Positions 1 through 5,389 of a stretch of 5,713 nt of DNA are shown piece by piece. The position numbers and the translations under genes are program-made. This DNA comes from Timburyella sp030842085 (lineage in GTDB: Bacteria > Bacillota > Clostridia > Oscillospirales > Acutalibacteraceae): positions 1-5,713 of the forward strand of contig JAUUSE010000074.1 in the NCBI GenBank assembly GCA_030842085.1, in the 5' to 3' direction. A model generated the notes under the pieces. The model did not search any database. It saw nothing but the letters and a program-made list of their open reading frames with translations, and was not told the origin of the DNA. Every line of letters starts with the position of its first letter. The stretch's first letter is position 1.

Positions 1-1
1 G

Positions 2-76
2 TCGGGCGCCGATAAGAATAAGATACGCATTGCAAAATGGTCAATACAGACAAATCTTACATTGCACGATGAATAA
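2..76 (+). CDS. yajC: C-terminal end of YajC, Sec translocase accessory subunit (partial)
   Basis: An open frame runs in from the left edge and ends at TAA 74-76, giving 24 residues. The stretch SGADKNKIRIAKWSIQ resembles the end of the YajC domain, where a (T/S)GADK-type turn leads into an IRI.(K/R)W(A/S)I strand; I recognise this from memory of the family. YajC is a small single-span membrane protein that associates with SecDF/SecYEG; its start and membrane helix lie outside the window. In clostridial genomes yajC is often next to a TIGR04086 gene and the SCIFF genes, and that order is seen here, which supports the call. A second frame (3-98) is also open from the edge but encodes nothing I recognise. 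Confidence 0.72.
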   Translation, partial: SGADKNKIRIAKWSIQTNLTLHDE

Positions 77-90
77 GGAAATAAAATATC

Positions 91-112
91 GCCGTTAAGT
101 CATAAGGCTTTT
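91..112 (+). terminator. weak hairpin with T4 tail after yajC
   Basis: GCC (91-93) pairs with GGC (106-108), and TTA pairs with TAA inside it after one bulged G. TTTT follows at 109-112. The stem is only six pairs, so at most it gives partial termination. It lies between yajC and the membrane protein gene, which may otherwise be read on the same message. Confidence 0.25.
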
Positions 113-155
113 CCAAACTGAATATTAATAGATATAAGTATTCGGGAGTGATAAT

Positions 156-566
156 ATGAAGCCTAAAAACATATCATATTCACCAATGATGGATTTAGTA
201 AAGAAAATGGCGATAGCGACACTTATAGGCGCGGTATCAACATTCATAGTATTATGCGTGATGGCGCTGGTTTTGTCGGTTAAGGACATACCGACCACAG
301 CAATATCTGCTATGTCGTCGACAGCGGCGGGGATAGGAGCTTTTGTCGCGGGGTTTGCCGCTGCAAAGCTTTATAAAAAGCGCGGCGCCATAATAGGTGC
401 GGCCGCCGGTGCAATACTCTTTATTGTTATATTTATAGCGTCTCTGATAATTGCCGGCGCAGAATTGACTGTCACTGTTTTGCTGCGATTGGTGCTCATG
501 CTGCTTGCTGCGGCTGTCGGCGGCATCATTGCTGTTAATATGCGCGGCCGCAAGAAAAAGATTTAA
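156..566 (+). CDS. TIGR04086-type small four-helix membrane protein
   Basis: The 136-residue protein is almost entirely hydrophobic. Four likely membrane helices lie at about residues 18-41, 47-70, 77-100 and 105-128, joined by short loops (a KLYKKR positive turn near 71-76). The tail MRGRKKKI is strongly basic, so the C-terminus probably faces the cytoplasm. Length, layout and the position between yajC and the SCIFF genes fit the TIGR04086 family of clostridial membrane proteins, whose function is unknown to me. The ATG at 156 is preceded by GGGAG (144-148) at 7-nt spacing, which fixes the start. It lies 79 bp after yajC with no strong promoter between, so co-transcription with yajC is likely. 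A role in export or handling of the SCIFF peptide is possible from location only. Confidence 0.8.
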   Translation: MKPKNISYSPMMDLVKKMAIATLIGAVSTFIVLCVMALVLSVKDIPTTAISAMSSTAAGIGAFVAGFAAAKLYKKRGAIIGAAAGAILFIVIFIASLIIAGAELTVTVLLRLVLMLLAAAVGGIIAVNMRGRKKKI

Positions 567-573
567 TCTTTTT
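555..573 (+). terminator. AT-rich hairpin over the stop codon, possible weak terminator
   Basis: AAAAAGAT (555-562) and ATCTTTTT (566-573) form a perfect 8-bp inverted repeat around a 3-nt loop that includes the start of the TAA stop. The right arm is itself a run of T. With a single G-C pair the stem is weak; it may lower read-through into the scfA promoter region. Confidence 0.25.
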
Positions 574-630
574 ACATCCGCACACCGACAGAGTTAGACA
601 GATATTTTAGTGTTTTGGCAAATAAAAGCT

Positions 631-658
631 TTGCTATTTCTGTTAAATATGCTATAAT
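631..658 (+). promoter_or_regulatory. sigma-A promoter with extended -10, for scfA
   Basis: The -35 box is TTGCTA (631-636) and the -10 box is a perfect TATAAT (653-658) with 16 nt between. TGC directly before TATAAT forms an extended -10 (TGn) element. Transcription should start near 665. This is the best housekeeping promoter in the window and gives the peptide gene its own strong start, with an untranslated leader of about 150 nt. Confidence 0.8.
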
Positions 659-673
659 GTAAAAAAGATATTG

Positions 674-786
674 ATCCGTCTGCCTTTAAAGCACGGGGGA
701 CTGAAGCCGGCTTATATCGGTTGAGGTTTTGCATCCAGCTATAGGCATTGACCGGCAAGATAAATTTCCCGCCGGTGCGGACGGGT
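674..786 (+). ncRNA. candidate structured 5' leader (riboswitch-like) of scfA
   Basis: Between the promoter and the scfA ribosome binding site the transcript can form a closed fold. P1 pairs 674-683 with 777-786 (10 bp, two G-U). A hairpin pairs 751-756 (ACCGGC) with 771-776 (GCCGGT) and abuts P1 directly, allowing stacking. A second hairpin pairs 705-709 with 718-722. The run GGGGGA (695-700) can pair with TTTCCC (765-770) in the loop of the first hairpin, giving a pseudoknot. An alternative helix pairs 681-688 with 740-747 and competes with the inner part of P1, so two states are possible. The element ends 17 nt before the GAGGG site. I do not recognise a known riboswitch class. Pairings were found by eye and are not energy-tested. 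Confidence 0.5.
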
Positions 787-803
787 AAAATAAAACAGGA
801 AAT

Positions 804-808
804 GAGGG
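804..808 (+). promoter_or_regulatory. ribosome binding site of scfA
   Basis: GAGGG lies 9 nt before ATG 818. An overlapping ATG at 802 opens only a nine-codon out-of-frame run that ends at 831, so it does not compete as a gene. Confidence 0.7.
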
Positions 809-817
809 TTAAAGTAT

Positions 818-955
818 ATGAAACACGTTAAAACTTTGAATACGGCAAGCCTTAAAAAGTCTGCGGAAAAGGGCGGCTGCGGCGAGTGCCAGGCTTCATG
901 CCAGTCAGCCTGCAAAACATCCTGCACAGTGGCAAATCAGGCCTGCGAAAAATAA
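818..955 (+). CDS. scfA: SCIFF ranthipeptide precursor (six cysteines in forty-five residues)
   Basis: This gene encodes exactly 45 residues, starting MKHVKTLNTASLKKS and holding six cysteines at 21, 24, 28, 32, 36 and 43. That is the defining pattern of the SCIFF peptides. The N-terminal half (1-18) is the leader that the maturase recognises; the Cys-rich half is the core. In the Clostridium thermocellum homologue the SPASM enzyme makes a thioether from Cys32 to Thr37, and later work classed SCIFF products as ranthipeptides (sulfur to gamma-carbon). Both Cys32 and Thr37 are present here. Some clostridial SCIFF products have been linked to cell-cell signalling. The matching maturase lies downstream on the same strand. 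No dedicated protease or exporter is recognised in the window. Confidence 0.95.
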   Translation: MKHVKTLNTASLKKSAEKGGCGECQASCQSACKTSCTVANQACEK

Positions 956-969
956 ATTTTTGCGCTTGT

Positions 970-1003
970 TAAAGATAAGGCAGAAATGCCTTATCTTTAT
1001 TTT
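970..1003 (+). terminator. 12-bp GAAA-loop hairpin, terminator or attenuator between scfA and scfB
   Basis: AAAGATAAGGCA (971-982) and TGCCTTATCTTT (987-998) pair perfectly around a GAAA tetraloop (983-986), and T970-A999 can extend the stem. ATTTT follows. The U run is short, so termination may be partial, which would let scfA be made in excess over its enzyme. The hairpin also protects the 3' end of a short scfA message. Confidence 0.75.
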
Positions 1004-1007
1004 GCTG

Positions 1008-1039
1008 TATATTTTTAAGCCAGTTCTTTTAAAAATATA
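1008..1039. repeat. 11-bp all-A/T inverted repeat
   Basis: TATATTTTTAA (1008-1018) and TTAAAAATATA (1029-1039) are exact complements around a 10-nt loop. It lies just after the scfA terminator. It contains no G-C pair, so it could be chance in AT-rich DNA or a secondary stop for either strand. Confidence 0.4.
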
Positions 1040-1230
1040 AGTTCATTACATATATATTTATAATTATTAAATCTTTTGCCTGGCTACGTAATGATATCAT
1101 GCAGCCTCTGCCGATGCGGATAAAGAATTGCTTTAGATGAGTGAAATGCGCAGTATTATAGATATTTTCTTTAATGCTGTATCGCCTCGGCACTTACCAA
1201 AAAACACAGTATTACAAAGCGGAAAAGCAC

Positions 1231-1260
1231 AAATCTGCCGTAAATTTGCACAGCAGATTT
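1231..1260. repeat. inverted repeat AAATCTGC / GCAGATTT, possible operator upstream of scfB
   Basis: AAATCTGC (1231-1238) and GCAGATTT (1253-1260) are perfect complements 14 nt apart. No U-run follows, so it is not a terminator. Its right arm covers the place where the -35 of the candidate scfB promoter would be, which is typical for a regulator site. Confidence 0.4.
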
Positions 1261-1273
1261 TAGAGATTGGACG

Positions 1274-1279
1274 TATAAT
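1274..1279 (+). promoter_or_regulatory. candidate -10 box for scfB
   Basis: TATAAT matches the consensus, but at 17-nt spacing the upstream hexamer is CAGCAG, a very poor -35. A start near 1286 would give a leader of about 42 nt. It would need an activator or is not a real promoter; scfB could instead depend on read-through from scfA. Confidence 0.3.
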
Positions 1280-1327
1280 TACATATAAAGATATGGCGTT
1301 ATAAATTTTAATTTGGAGAAATATAGA

Positions 1328-2677
1328 ATGATACACAAGTACAAGCTTAACGGATACAACATTGTGATGGACATAAACAGCGGCGCTGTGCACGTAACCG
1401 ACGACGTCACATATGACTTAGTCGGCGAAGACGGCGGAAAATCCATGCCGGACATGGAAGCACAGTGCAAAAAGTATGCTGATAAATATACAAAAGAGGA
1501 AATGGCCGAAGCGGCGGCGGAGATAAAATCTCTGACGGATGCCGGTGCGCTGTTTTCTGAGGATTATTATGCAGACTTTGCCGACAAAGCGATAAGCTCG
1601 CCGATAAAATCTATGTGTCTGCATATAGCGCACGACTGTAATCTTGTGTGCGATTACTGCTTTGCGGCAAAAGGCGATTTCGGCCACGGCCGCTGCCTTA
1701 TGAGCGCTGAGACGGGTAAAAGGGCTATTGATTTTCTTATAGAAAAATCGGCAAATCGTCACAACTTGGAGGTGGACTTTTTCGGCGGCGAACCGCTTAT
1801 GAATTTCGACGTGGTTAAGGAAATAGTAGAATATGCCAGGAGCCTTGAGAAAAAGCACAACAAAAACTTCCGCTTTACAATAACGACAAACGGCGTTCTG
1901 CTGAGCGACGATATCATAGATTACATAAACGGCGAGATGTCAAATATAGTGCTGTCAATAGACGGCCGGCCGGAGGTTAACGATAGATTTCGCAAGACGG
2001 CAAACGGGAAAGGCAGCTATGACGTTATTATAGATAAATATAAAAAGCTGGTCTCAAAGCGGACGGGCGACTATTATGTGCGCGGTACCTTTACCAGAAA
2101 AAATCTTGACTTTTCTGAAGACGTACTTCATTTATGGAGAAGCGGCTTTGACCAGATATCAGTTGAGCCGGTAGTGGCGTCGCCCGAGCTTGATTATTCA
2201 TTAAGAGAAGAAGATATTCCCGCAATCTGTGCTGAGTATGAAAAGCTTGCCAATATAATAATAGACATGAAATCTAATGGCGAGAAAATAAACTTTTTCC
2301 ATTTTAACATTGATTTAGACGGCGGACCGTGCATTATAAAACGTCTTAAGGGCTGCGGCTGCGGCAACGAGTACGTAGCGATAACTCCGGAGGGGGATAT
2401 TTACCCATGTCACCAGTTTGTAGGTATGGAAGAATGGAAAATGGGCTCTCTCTATGACGGCAGTTTTGATAATGATAAAAAGCAGCTTTTTGCGGCAAAT
2501 CATGTGCTTTCTAAAGATAAATGCTCCGACTGCTGGGCAAAGTTCTATTGCTCGGGCGGATGCAGCGCGAACAATGTACAGTATATGGGCGACATACATA
2601 AGCCGCATGAAATCTCCTGCGCGCTTGAGAAGAAACGTGTGGAATGCGCTGTTATGATTAAGGCGGCGCTTGCTTAA
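1328..2677 (+). CDS. scfB: SCIFF peptide maturase, radical SAM/SPASM thioether-forming enzyme
   Basis: This 449-residue enzyme is the expected partner of the SCIFF peptide. The N-terminal part (1-95, from MIHKYKLNGYNIV) matches the peptide-binding (RRE-like) region typical of the family. The radical SAM core carries CX3CX2C at C104, C108 and C111 for the first 4Fe-4S cluster and SAM. FFGGEPLMN (151-159), TTNGV (187-191) and SIDG (210-213) are further core motifs. The SPASM domain has C343/C345, C361, then CX2CX5CX3C at C399, C402, C408 and C412, and C431, for two auxiliary clusters. It forms Cys-to-Thr thioethers in the cytosol. A longer frame begins at TTG 1313, but that codon overlaps GGAG (1315-1318); ATG 1328 sits 9 nt behind GGAG and starts the conserved sequence, so I use it. 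No key residue is missing. Confidence 0.95.
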   Translation: MIHKYKLNGYNIVMDINSGAVHVTDDVTYDLVGEDGGKSMPDMEAQCKKYADKYTKEEMAEAAAEIKSLTDAGALFSEDYYADFADKAISSPIKSMCLHIAHDCNLVCDYCFAAKGDFGHGRCLMSAETGKRAIDFLIEKSANRHNLEVDFFGGEPLMNFDVVKEIVEYARSLEKKHNKNFRFTITTNGVLLSDDIIDYINGEMSNIVLSIDGRPEVNDRFRKTANGKGSYDVIIDKYKKLVSKRTGDYYVRGTFTRKNLDFSEDVLHLWRSGFDQISVEPVVASPELDYSLREEDIPAICAEYEKLANIIIDMKSNGEKINFFHFNIDLDGGPCIIKRLKGCGCGNEYVAITPEGDIYPCHQFVGMEEWKMGSLYDGSFDNDKKQLFAANHVLSKDKCSDCWAKFYCSGGCSANNVQYMGDIHKPHEISCALEKKRVECAVMIKAALA

Positions 2678-2793
2678 ATATATCTTTAAAATCGGCAAAA
2701 CTGAACATTAATGCTTGTAAAGGACTAATATATTCTTGAAGATATATAGAGCATTTGCAAAATATCGCAGAAAATGGATAGGACGGTGGAAAT
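2678..2793. other. short AT-rich spacer between scfB and the membrane protein gene
   Basis: There is no terminator hairpin with a U-run and no convincing promoter. ATATATCTT (2678-2686) and AAGATATAT (2739-2747) are complementary but 52 nt apart and pure low-complexity. Read-through from scfB is the simplest way to transcribe the next gene. Confidence 0.5.
2780..2790 (+). promoter_or_regulatory. ribosome binding site supporting a TTG start
   Basis: AGGACGGTGGA resembles the anti-16S complement AGGAGGTGA with one inserted C. AGGA lies 10 nt before TTG 2794 and GGTGG 4 nt before it. It decides for TTG 2794, or the next in-frame TTG at 2803, since no in-frame ATG occurs until after the conserved region. 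The start is framed by a TGTCA / TGACA repeat (2795-2799, 2804-2808). Confidence 0.5.
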
Positions 2794-3585
2794 TTGTCAG
2801 TTTTGACAGAAATAAGCAGTTACATAGTTTGGTTTGCCATTTACAGCATAGCCGGCTGGATTTATGAAACAATTATTTGCTCAATATCTGCCAAAAAGCT
2901 TGTAAAGCGCGGATTTTTAAACGGCCCCTATTGTCCGATATACGGTACGGGAGCCGTTTGCTGTATTTTGCTGTTTTCAGATATAAACAATATTTTAGGG
3001 CTTTTCTTTGCCGGAATGGTAGTTACATCGGTAATAGAATATTTTACATCTTGGGCTATGGAAAAGCTCTTTTCCGCAAGATGGTGGGATTACAGCAATA
3101 GAAAATTCAATCTTAACGGAAGAATATGCCTGCTTGGCAGTGTTGTATTCGGGGCAATGATAGTTTTGCTTATAAAGGTAGTACATCCATGGATTTTTTA
3201 TATTACTAACAATATTAATCCATATGCAATGATTGCATTAGCGGCAGTGTTTATAGTTGGCTTTGCGGTAGATATTATATTTACTGTCGTTCATATGAAT
3301 AAATTTAATGAAAAGCTTGGTAAAATTCACATGCGGGCGCAGCAGGCAATTTCCGATTATCGAGTGCAGGCAGAGGCCCGAAAAGAAGATATTAAGAATA
3401 AGCTTCAAGCATCTGTTGAGGCAATAAGGAATAAAAGCAAAAATAAATCAGAAGTTAAGCTTAGCCTTCATGAGCGAAGAATTTTGCGCAGTTTTCCTAA
3501 ATTTCAGTCGACTCGATATAGCGACGCGTTAAAGAGCGTTAAGGAAGATTGGAAAAGATATATTGAAAAAAGAAAGAAAAAATAA
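2794..3585 (+). CDS. PF06541-type integral membrane protein (putative ABC-transporter type IV family)
   Basis: The 263-residue protein has about four membrane segments (near residues 8-31, 50-80, 111-131 and 145-167). Short motifs are typical of PF06541 (ABC_trans_CmpB-like) proteins: GWIYE (21-25), RGFLNGPYCPIYG (39-51), EYFTSWAMEKLF (82-93), RWWDYS (96-101) and FNLNGRICLLGS (105-116). The first 167 residues are the conserved membrane domain. The rest (about 168-263) is a soluble, highly charged, basic tail with probable helix or coiled coil, ending EKRKKK and likely cytoplasmic. Despite the family name I see no ATP-binding domain or ABC partner nearby, so the transported substrate, if any, is unknown. 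It begins with TTG, 116 bp after scfB, and is followed by a strong terminator. A link to peptide export is not supported beyond position. Confidence 0.8.
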   Translation: MSVLTEISSYIVWFAIYSIAGWIYETIICSISAKKLVKRGFLNGPYCPIYGTGAVCCILLFSDINNILGLFFAGMVVTSVIEYFTSWAMEKLFSARWWDYSNRKFNLNGRICLLGSVVFGAMIVLLIKVVHPWIFYITNNINPYAMIALAAVFIVGFAVDIIFTVVHMNKFNEKLGKIHMRAQQAISDYRVQAEARKEDIKNKLQASVEAIRNKSKNKSEVKLSLHERRILRSFPKFQSTRYSDALKSVKEDWKRYIEKRKKK

Positions 3586-3605
3586 ATAAGAAAAAAGACA
3601 AAATA

Positions 3606-3643
3606 AAAACAAGCGAGGCTAATTAGTCGGCCTCGCTTGTTTT
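3606..3643 (+). terminator. strong intrinsic terminator after the membrane protein gene
   Basis: AAAACAAGCGAGGC (3606-3619) and GCCTCGCTTGTTTT (3630-3643) form a perfect 14-bp stem with a 10-nt loop. The right arm ends in TTTT and the left begins in AAAA, so it can work on both strands. It closes the plus-strand unit 20 bp after the stop codon. Confidence 0.9.
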
Positions 3644-3649
3644 ACTAAT

Positions 3650-3906
3650 GCGTTATTTGGTGCTGTATATCTTAAAGCGGATTTGATCGATTAAGGAAAG
3701 CACAGGATTTGCCGGATGCGGCATCTCGTAAAGCAGCTTTGGTGAGTGAGCAAGGCGAGCTGACAACAGCGGATTTTTAAAGATAGAAGCCGCCGTTAGA
3801 ACAGCAGCCCGTTAACGGGCTGTGAGGTAAGTGATGCAAGTGGAAATAAATTGCTGTGTCTTTAGATGCTTGCCGGTAATAAAGTTTTATGTATTATATG
3901 ATAAAT
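3650..3906. repeat. candidate interspersed repeat or decayed sequence
   Basis: This stretch is GC-richer in its first two thirds than the flanks and unlike ordinary spacer. On the minus strand 3653-3811 is open for 52 codons without a convincing start, ending in a protein-like PVLSLIDQIRFKIYSTK. On the plus strand 3676-3780 is also open (34 codons, including RKAALVSEQGELTTADF). A perfect 18-bp palindrome with arms CAGCCCG and CGGGCTG lies at 3805-3822, and small hairpins at 3711-3722 and 3715-3725. I have the impression of having met such translations as short hypothetical proteins in gut Clostridia, which would fit a dispersed repeat, but that is memory only. No transposase, target-site duplication or ribosome binding site is seen. 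Confidence 0.35.
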
Positions 3907-3907
3907 T

Positions 3908-3934
3908 AAAGCCACTGGCTAAGCCAGTGGCTTT
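3908..3934. terminator. 12-bp bidirectional hairpin between convergent genes
   Basis: AAAGCCACTGGC (3908-3919) and GCCAGTGGCTTT (3923-3934) pair perfectly around TAA. On the plus strand GTCTGTTTA follows; on the minus strand TTTAATTTAT follows the stem. The GC-rich core and A/T edges fit an intrinsic terminator usable from both sides. It could stop leftward transcription of sigG-ylmC, since no closer terminator is visible after ylmC. Confidence 0.6.
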
Positions 3935-4263
3935 GTCTGTTTACCAAAATGATGCTTAACGTTCTGCCGTAAAAATCTAAAAATAGTTTTAACGGTCAGG
4001 ATTTTTTAATTAAAGCGCTTATCAGACATAAAGAACATCTGGTATTACAGCGAAAGTTTTGTTTTTATAAATAATGTGGACAAAAGTGCGTTGATAAGCT
4101 GCGTATTTATTGATAATAAACTTGCAGCATGCCTTTTAAAAAGACATATAAACTGTCAGTTGTCGGCTCGGCGACCATGCTTGCACCGCCGGATAAAGTT
4201 ATTACTTTTTGAAAGATATGATTAATATAACCATCTGCCAGTTTTCAGGAGGCTGCTTTCACA
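3935..4263. other. intergenic region downstream of ylmC, no supported gene
   Basis: Neither strand carries a convincing gene. The minus strand is open at 4107-4244 (45 codons) but has no start codon with a ribosome binding site. The plus strand has ATG 4129 to TGA (27 codons) without a binding site. GTCG/CGAC arms around 4163-4176 make only a 4-bp hairpin. No terminator lies directly after the ylmC stop. Confidence 0.6.
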
Positions 4264-4557
4264 CTATTTCCAAAGCGAGCGGAAAAATTTACCGCGTTTC
4301 TGACGCGGACGCGGCGGCTCGCAGCTGACAAGTACGGTGTCGGCGCCTATTACCTGTATTTCGCACCATGGTATGATAAAATCATCTTCGCGCCCCAAAA
4401 GGCCGAAGCATTTATTGCGCCCAAAAACAACTATTGATTCTATTTTACCAGTACATGTATCAACTTCAACATCGTTTATGCAGCCTATTCTTGTTCCGTC
4501 CTTAACGCATATGACCTCTTTTTCATTGAGGTCGGTTATTCTGCAGCAGCTGCCCAT
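4264..4557 (-). CDS. ylmC: YlmC/YmxH family sporulation protein, PRC-barrel
   Basis: The 97-residue protein is a small beta-rich PRC-barrel of the YlmC/YmxH family common in spore formers. Typical parts are the opening CCRITDLNEKEVICVKDG (4-21), GCINDVEVDTCTGKI (25-39), the strand SIVVFG (41-46) and DDFIIPWCEIQVIGADTVLV (58-77). A basic, Pro/Arg-rich tail follows (81-97). The precise role is unknown; PRC-barrels often bind RNA or protein partners. The frame can be extended to TTG 4572, but that codon overlaps GGAGG (4566-4570 on the complement), which lies 8 nt before ATG 4557, so ATG 4557 is chosen. It follows sigG by 55 bp on the same strand, as in Bacillus where ylmC lies a little downstream of sigG, so it is probably co-expressed with sigG. 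ymxH would be an equally fair symbol. Confidence 0.85.
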   Translation of the reverse strand: MGSCCRITDLNEKEVICVKDGTRIGCINDVEVDTCTGKIESIVVFGRNKCFGLLGREDDFIIPWCEIQVIGADTVLVSCEPPRPRQKRGKFFRSLWK

Positions 4558-4571
4558 AAAATATTCCTCCA

Positions 4572-4591
4572 ATACTCTACATTAAGAGTAT
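4572..4591 (-). repeat. 7-bp hairpin directly upstream of the ylmC ribosome binding site
   Basis: ATACTCT and AGAGTAT pair around a 6-nt loop, ending one base before GGAGG of ylmC. No U-run follows. It may mark an RNA processing site or tune ylmC translation within a sigG-ylmC message. Confidence 0.35.
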
Positions 4592-4612
4592 ATGCGTTAA
4601 GACATGTCTACT

Positions 4613-5386
4613 TTACTGCAAATTATTTTTAACCCTGTGCAATGCCCATTTTTCAAGGCGTGAAACCTGTGCCTGAGATATTCCTATTTCGTTTGCGACT
4701 TCAATTTGCGTTTTGCCGTTTAAAAATCTAAGTGTGAGTATTTTCTTTTCGCGGTCAGAGAGGTTGACAATAGCTTCTTTAAGGGCTATTTCGTCTATCC
4801 AGTTGTTGTCGTCATTGCTGTCACCAAGCTGGTCCATGACATAAATTGTGTCCCCTGAATCAGAATATACCGGCTCGTCAAGCGACATTGGCTCGACAAC
4901 GCTTTCCAGCGCCATAACAACCTCGGCTTTTGGAATATCCAGTTCTTTGGCAATTTCTTCTATAGTTGGCTCCTGCTGCTTTTGTGCCATTAATTTTTCC
5001 TTTGCAAGCATAGCCTTATACGCTGTGTCGCGCATTGACCGGCTTACTCTTACAGAATTGTTATCCCGTAGATATCTTCTAATCTCGCCTATAATCATCG
5101 GCACAGCATAGGTGGAAAATTTGACATTATGGCTTATATCAAAATTATCTATGGACTTTATAAGTCCGATACAGCCTACTTGAAAAAGGTCGTCGGGATT
5201 TTCGCCGCGCGAAGTAAAGCGCTGAATAACGCTTAAAACTAACCGAAGATTACCGTTAATCAGTTCATCGCGCGCCTTTTTGTCGCCGTTTTTTACTTTT
5301 TTTAAGAGCTCTTCCTTTTCGCTTTCAGTAAGGACGGTAAGTTTTGAAGTATTAACTCCGCAGATTTCAACTTTATTATAATGCAC
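4613..5386 (-). CDS. sigG: RNA polymerase sporulation sigma factor sigma-G
   Basis: This 257-residue protein is full length and close to Bacillus sigma-G throughout. It directs late gene expression in the forespore. The N-terminal signature NKVEICGVNTSKL (4-16) sets sigma-G apart from sigma-F. Region 2 spans about 44-115, with DDLFQVGCIGLIKSIDNFD (65-83) for core binding and FSTYAVPMIIGEIRRYL (90-106) for the -10 box and melting. Region 3 spans about 113-190. Region 4 holds the helix-turn-helix KTQIEVANEIGISQAQVSRL (225-244) for the -35 box. Asn44 matches the Bacillus Asn45 reported to matter for inhibition by CsfB/Gin. The start is GTG 5386, 8 nt behind GGGAG (5395-5399 on the complement); the ATGs just upstream are out of frame. 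ylmC follows at 55 bp. Confidence 0.97.
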   Translation of the reverse strand: MHYNKVEICGVNTSKLTVLTESEKEELLKKVKNGDKKARDELINGNLRLVLSVIQRFTSRGENPDDLFQVGCIGLIKSIDNFDISHNVKFSTYAVPMIIGEIRRYLRDNNSVRVSRSMRDTAYKAMLAKEKLMAQKQQEPTIEEIAKELDIPKAEVVMALESVVEPMSLDEPVYSDSGDTIYVMDQLGDSNDDNNWIDEIALKEAIVNLSDREKKILTLRFLNGKTQIEVANEIGISQAQVSRLEKWALHRVKNNLQ

Positions 5387-5389
5387 ATC

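Larger units (their letters stand above)
1040..1327. other. intergenic region before scfB without a gene
   Basis: No reading frame with a plausible start and ribosome binding site is seen on either strand. The first 45 bases are very AT-rich and hold a TATAAT at 1059-1064 without a recognisable -35. ATGATATCAT (1091-1100) is a perfect 10-bp palindrome. The last 100 bases hold the inverted repeat and -10 described separately. Confidence 0.6.

Noticed and set aside
691..780. Likeness of the scfA leader to a SAM-I (S-box) riboswitch (GGGGGACTG, AAGCCGGC, CCGGCAA, GGTGC)
   Set aside because: The pieces do not occur in the S-box order and spacing, and the k-turn and core joining residues are missing. 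The SAM link through the maturase is tempting but not evidence.
802..831. Upstream mini-ORF overlapping the scfA start
   Set aside because: Nine codons, no ribosome binding site of its own; the ATG lies inside the binding-site region of scfA.
1313..1327. Five-residue N-terminal extension of the maturase starting at TTG 1313
   Set aside because: The TTG overlaps the GGAG ribosome binding site that serves ATG 1328, and the family's conserved sequence begins at that ATG.
1133..1393. 86-codon open frame on the minus strand reaching into scfB
   Set aside because: Overlaps the start of a certain gene, low-complexity translation, no ribosome binding site.
2678..2747. 9-bp complementary pair ATATATCTT / AAGATATAT
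   Set aside because: Arms 52 nt apart and made almost only of alternating A and T; likely chance.
3711..3822. CRISPR-like or tRNA-like structure in the palindromic block
   Set aside because: No regularly spaced repeat units and no cloverleaf or CCA end; only isolated hairpins.
4107..4244. 45-codon open stretch on the minus strand after ylmC, partly protein-like
   Set aside because: No start codon with a binding site, no recognisable motif, and length within what chance gives in AT-rich DNA.
4558..4572. Five-residue extension of ylmC from TTG 4572
   Set aside because: The TTG overlaps GGAGG; ATG 4557 lies 8 nt behind it and is the natural start.
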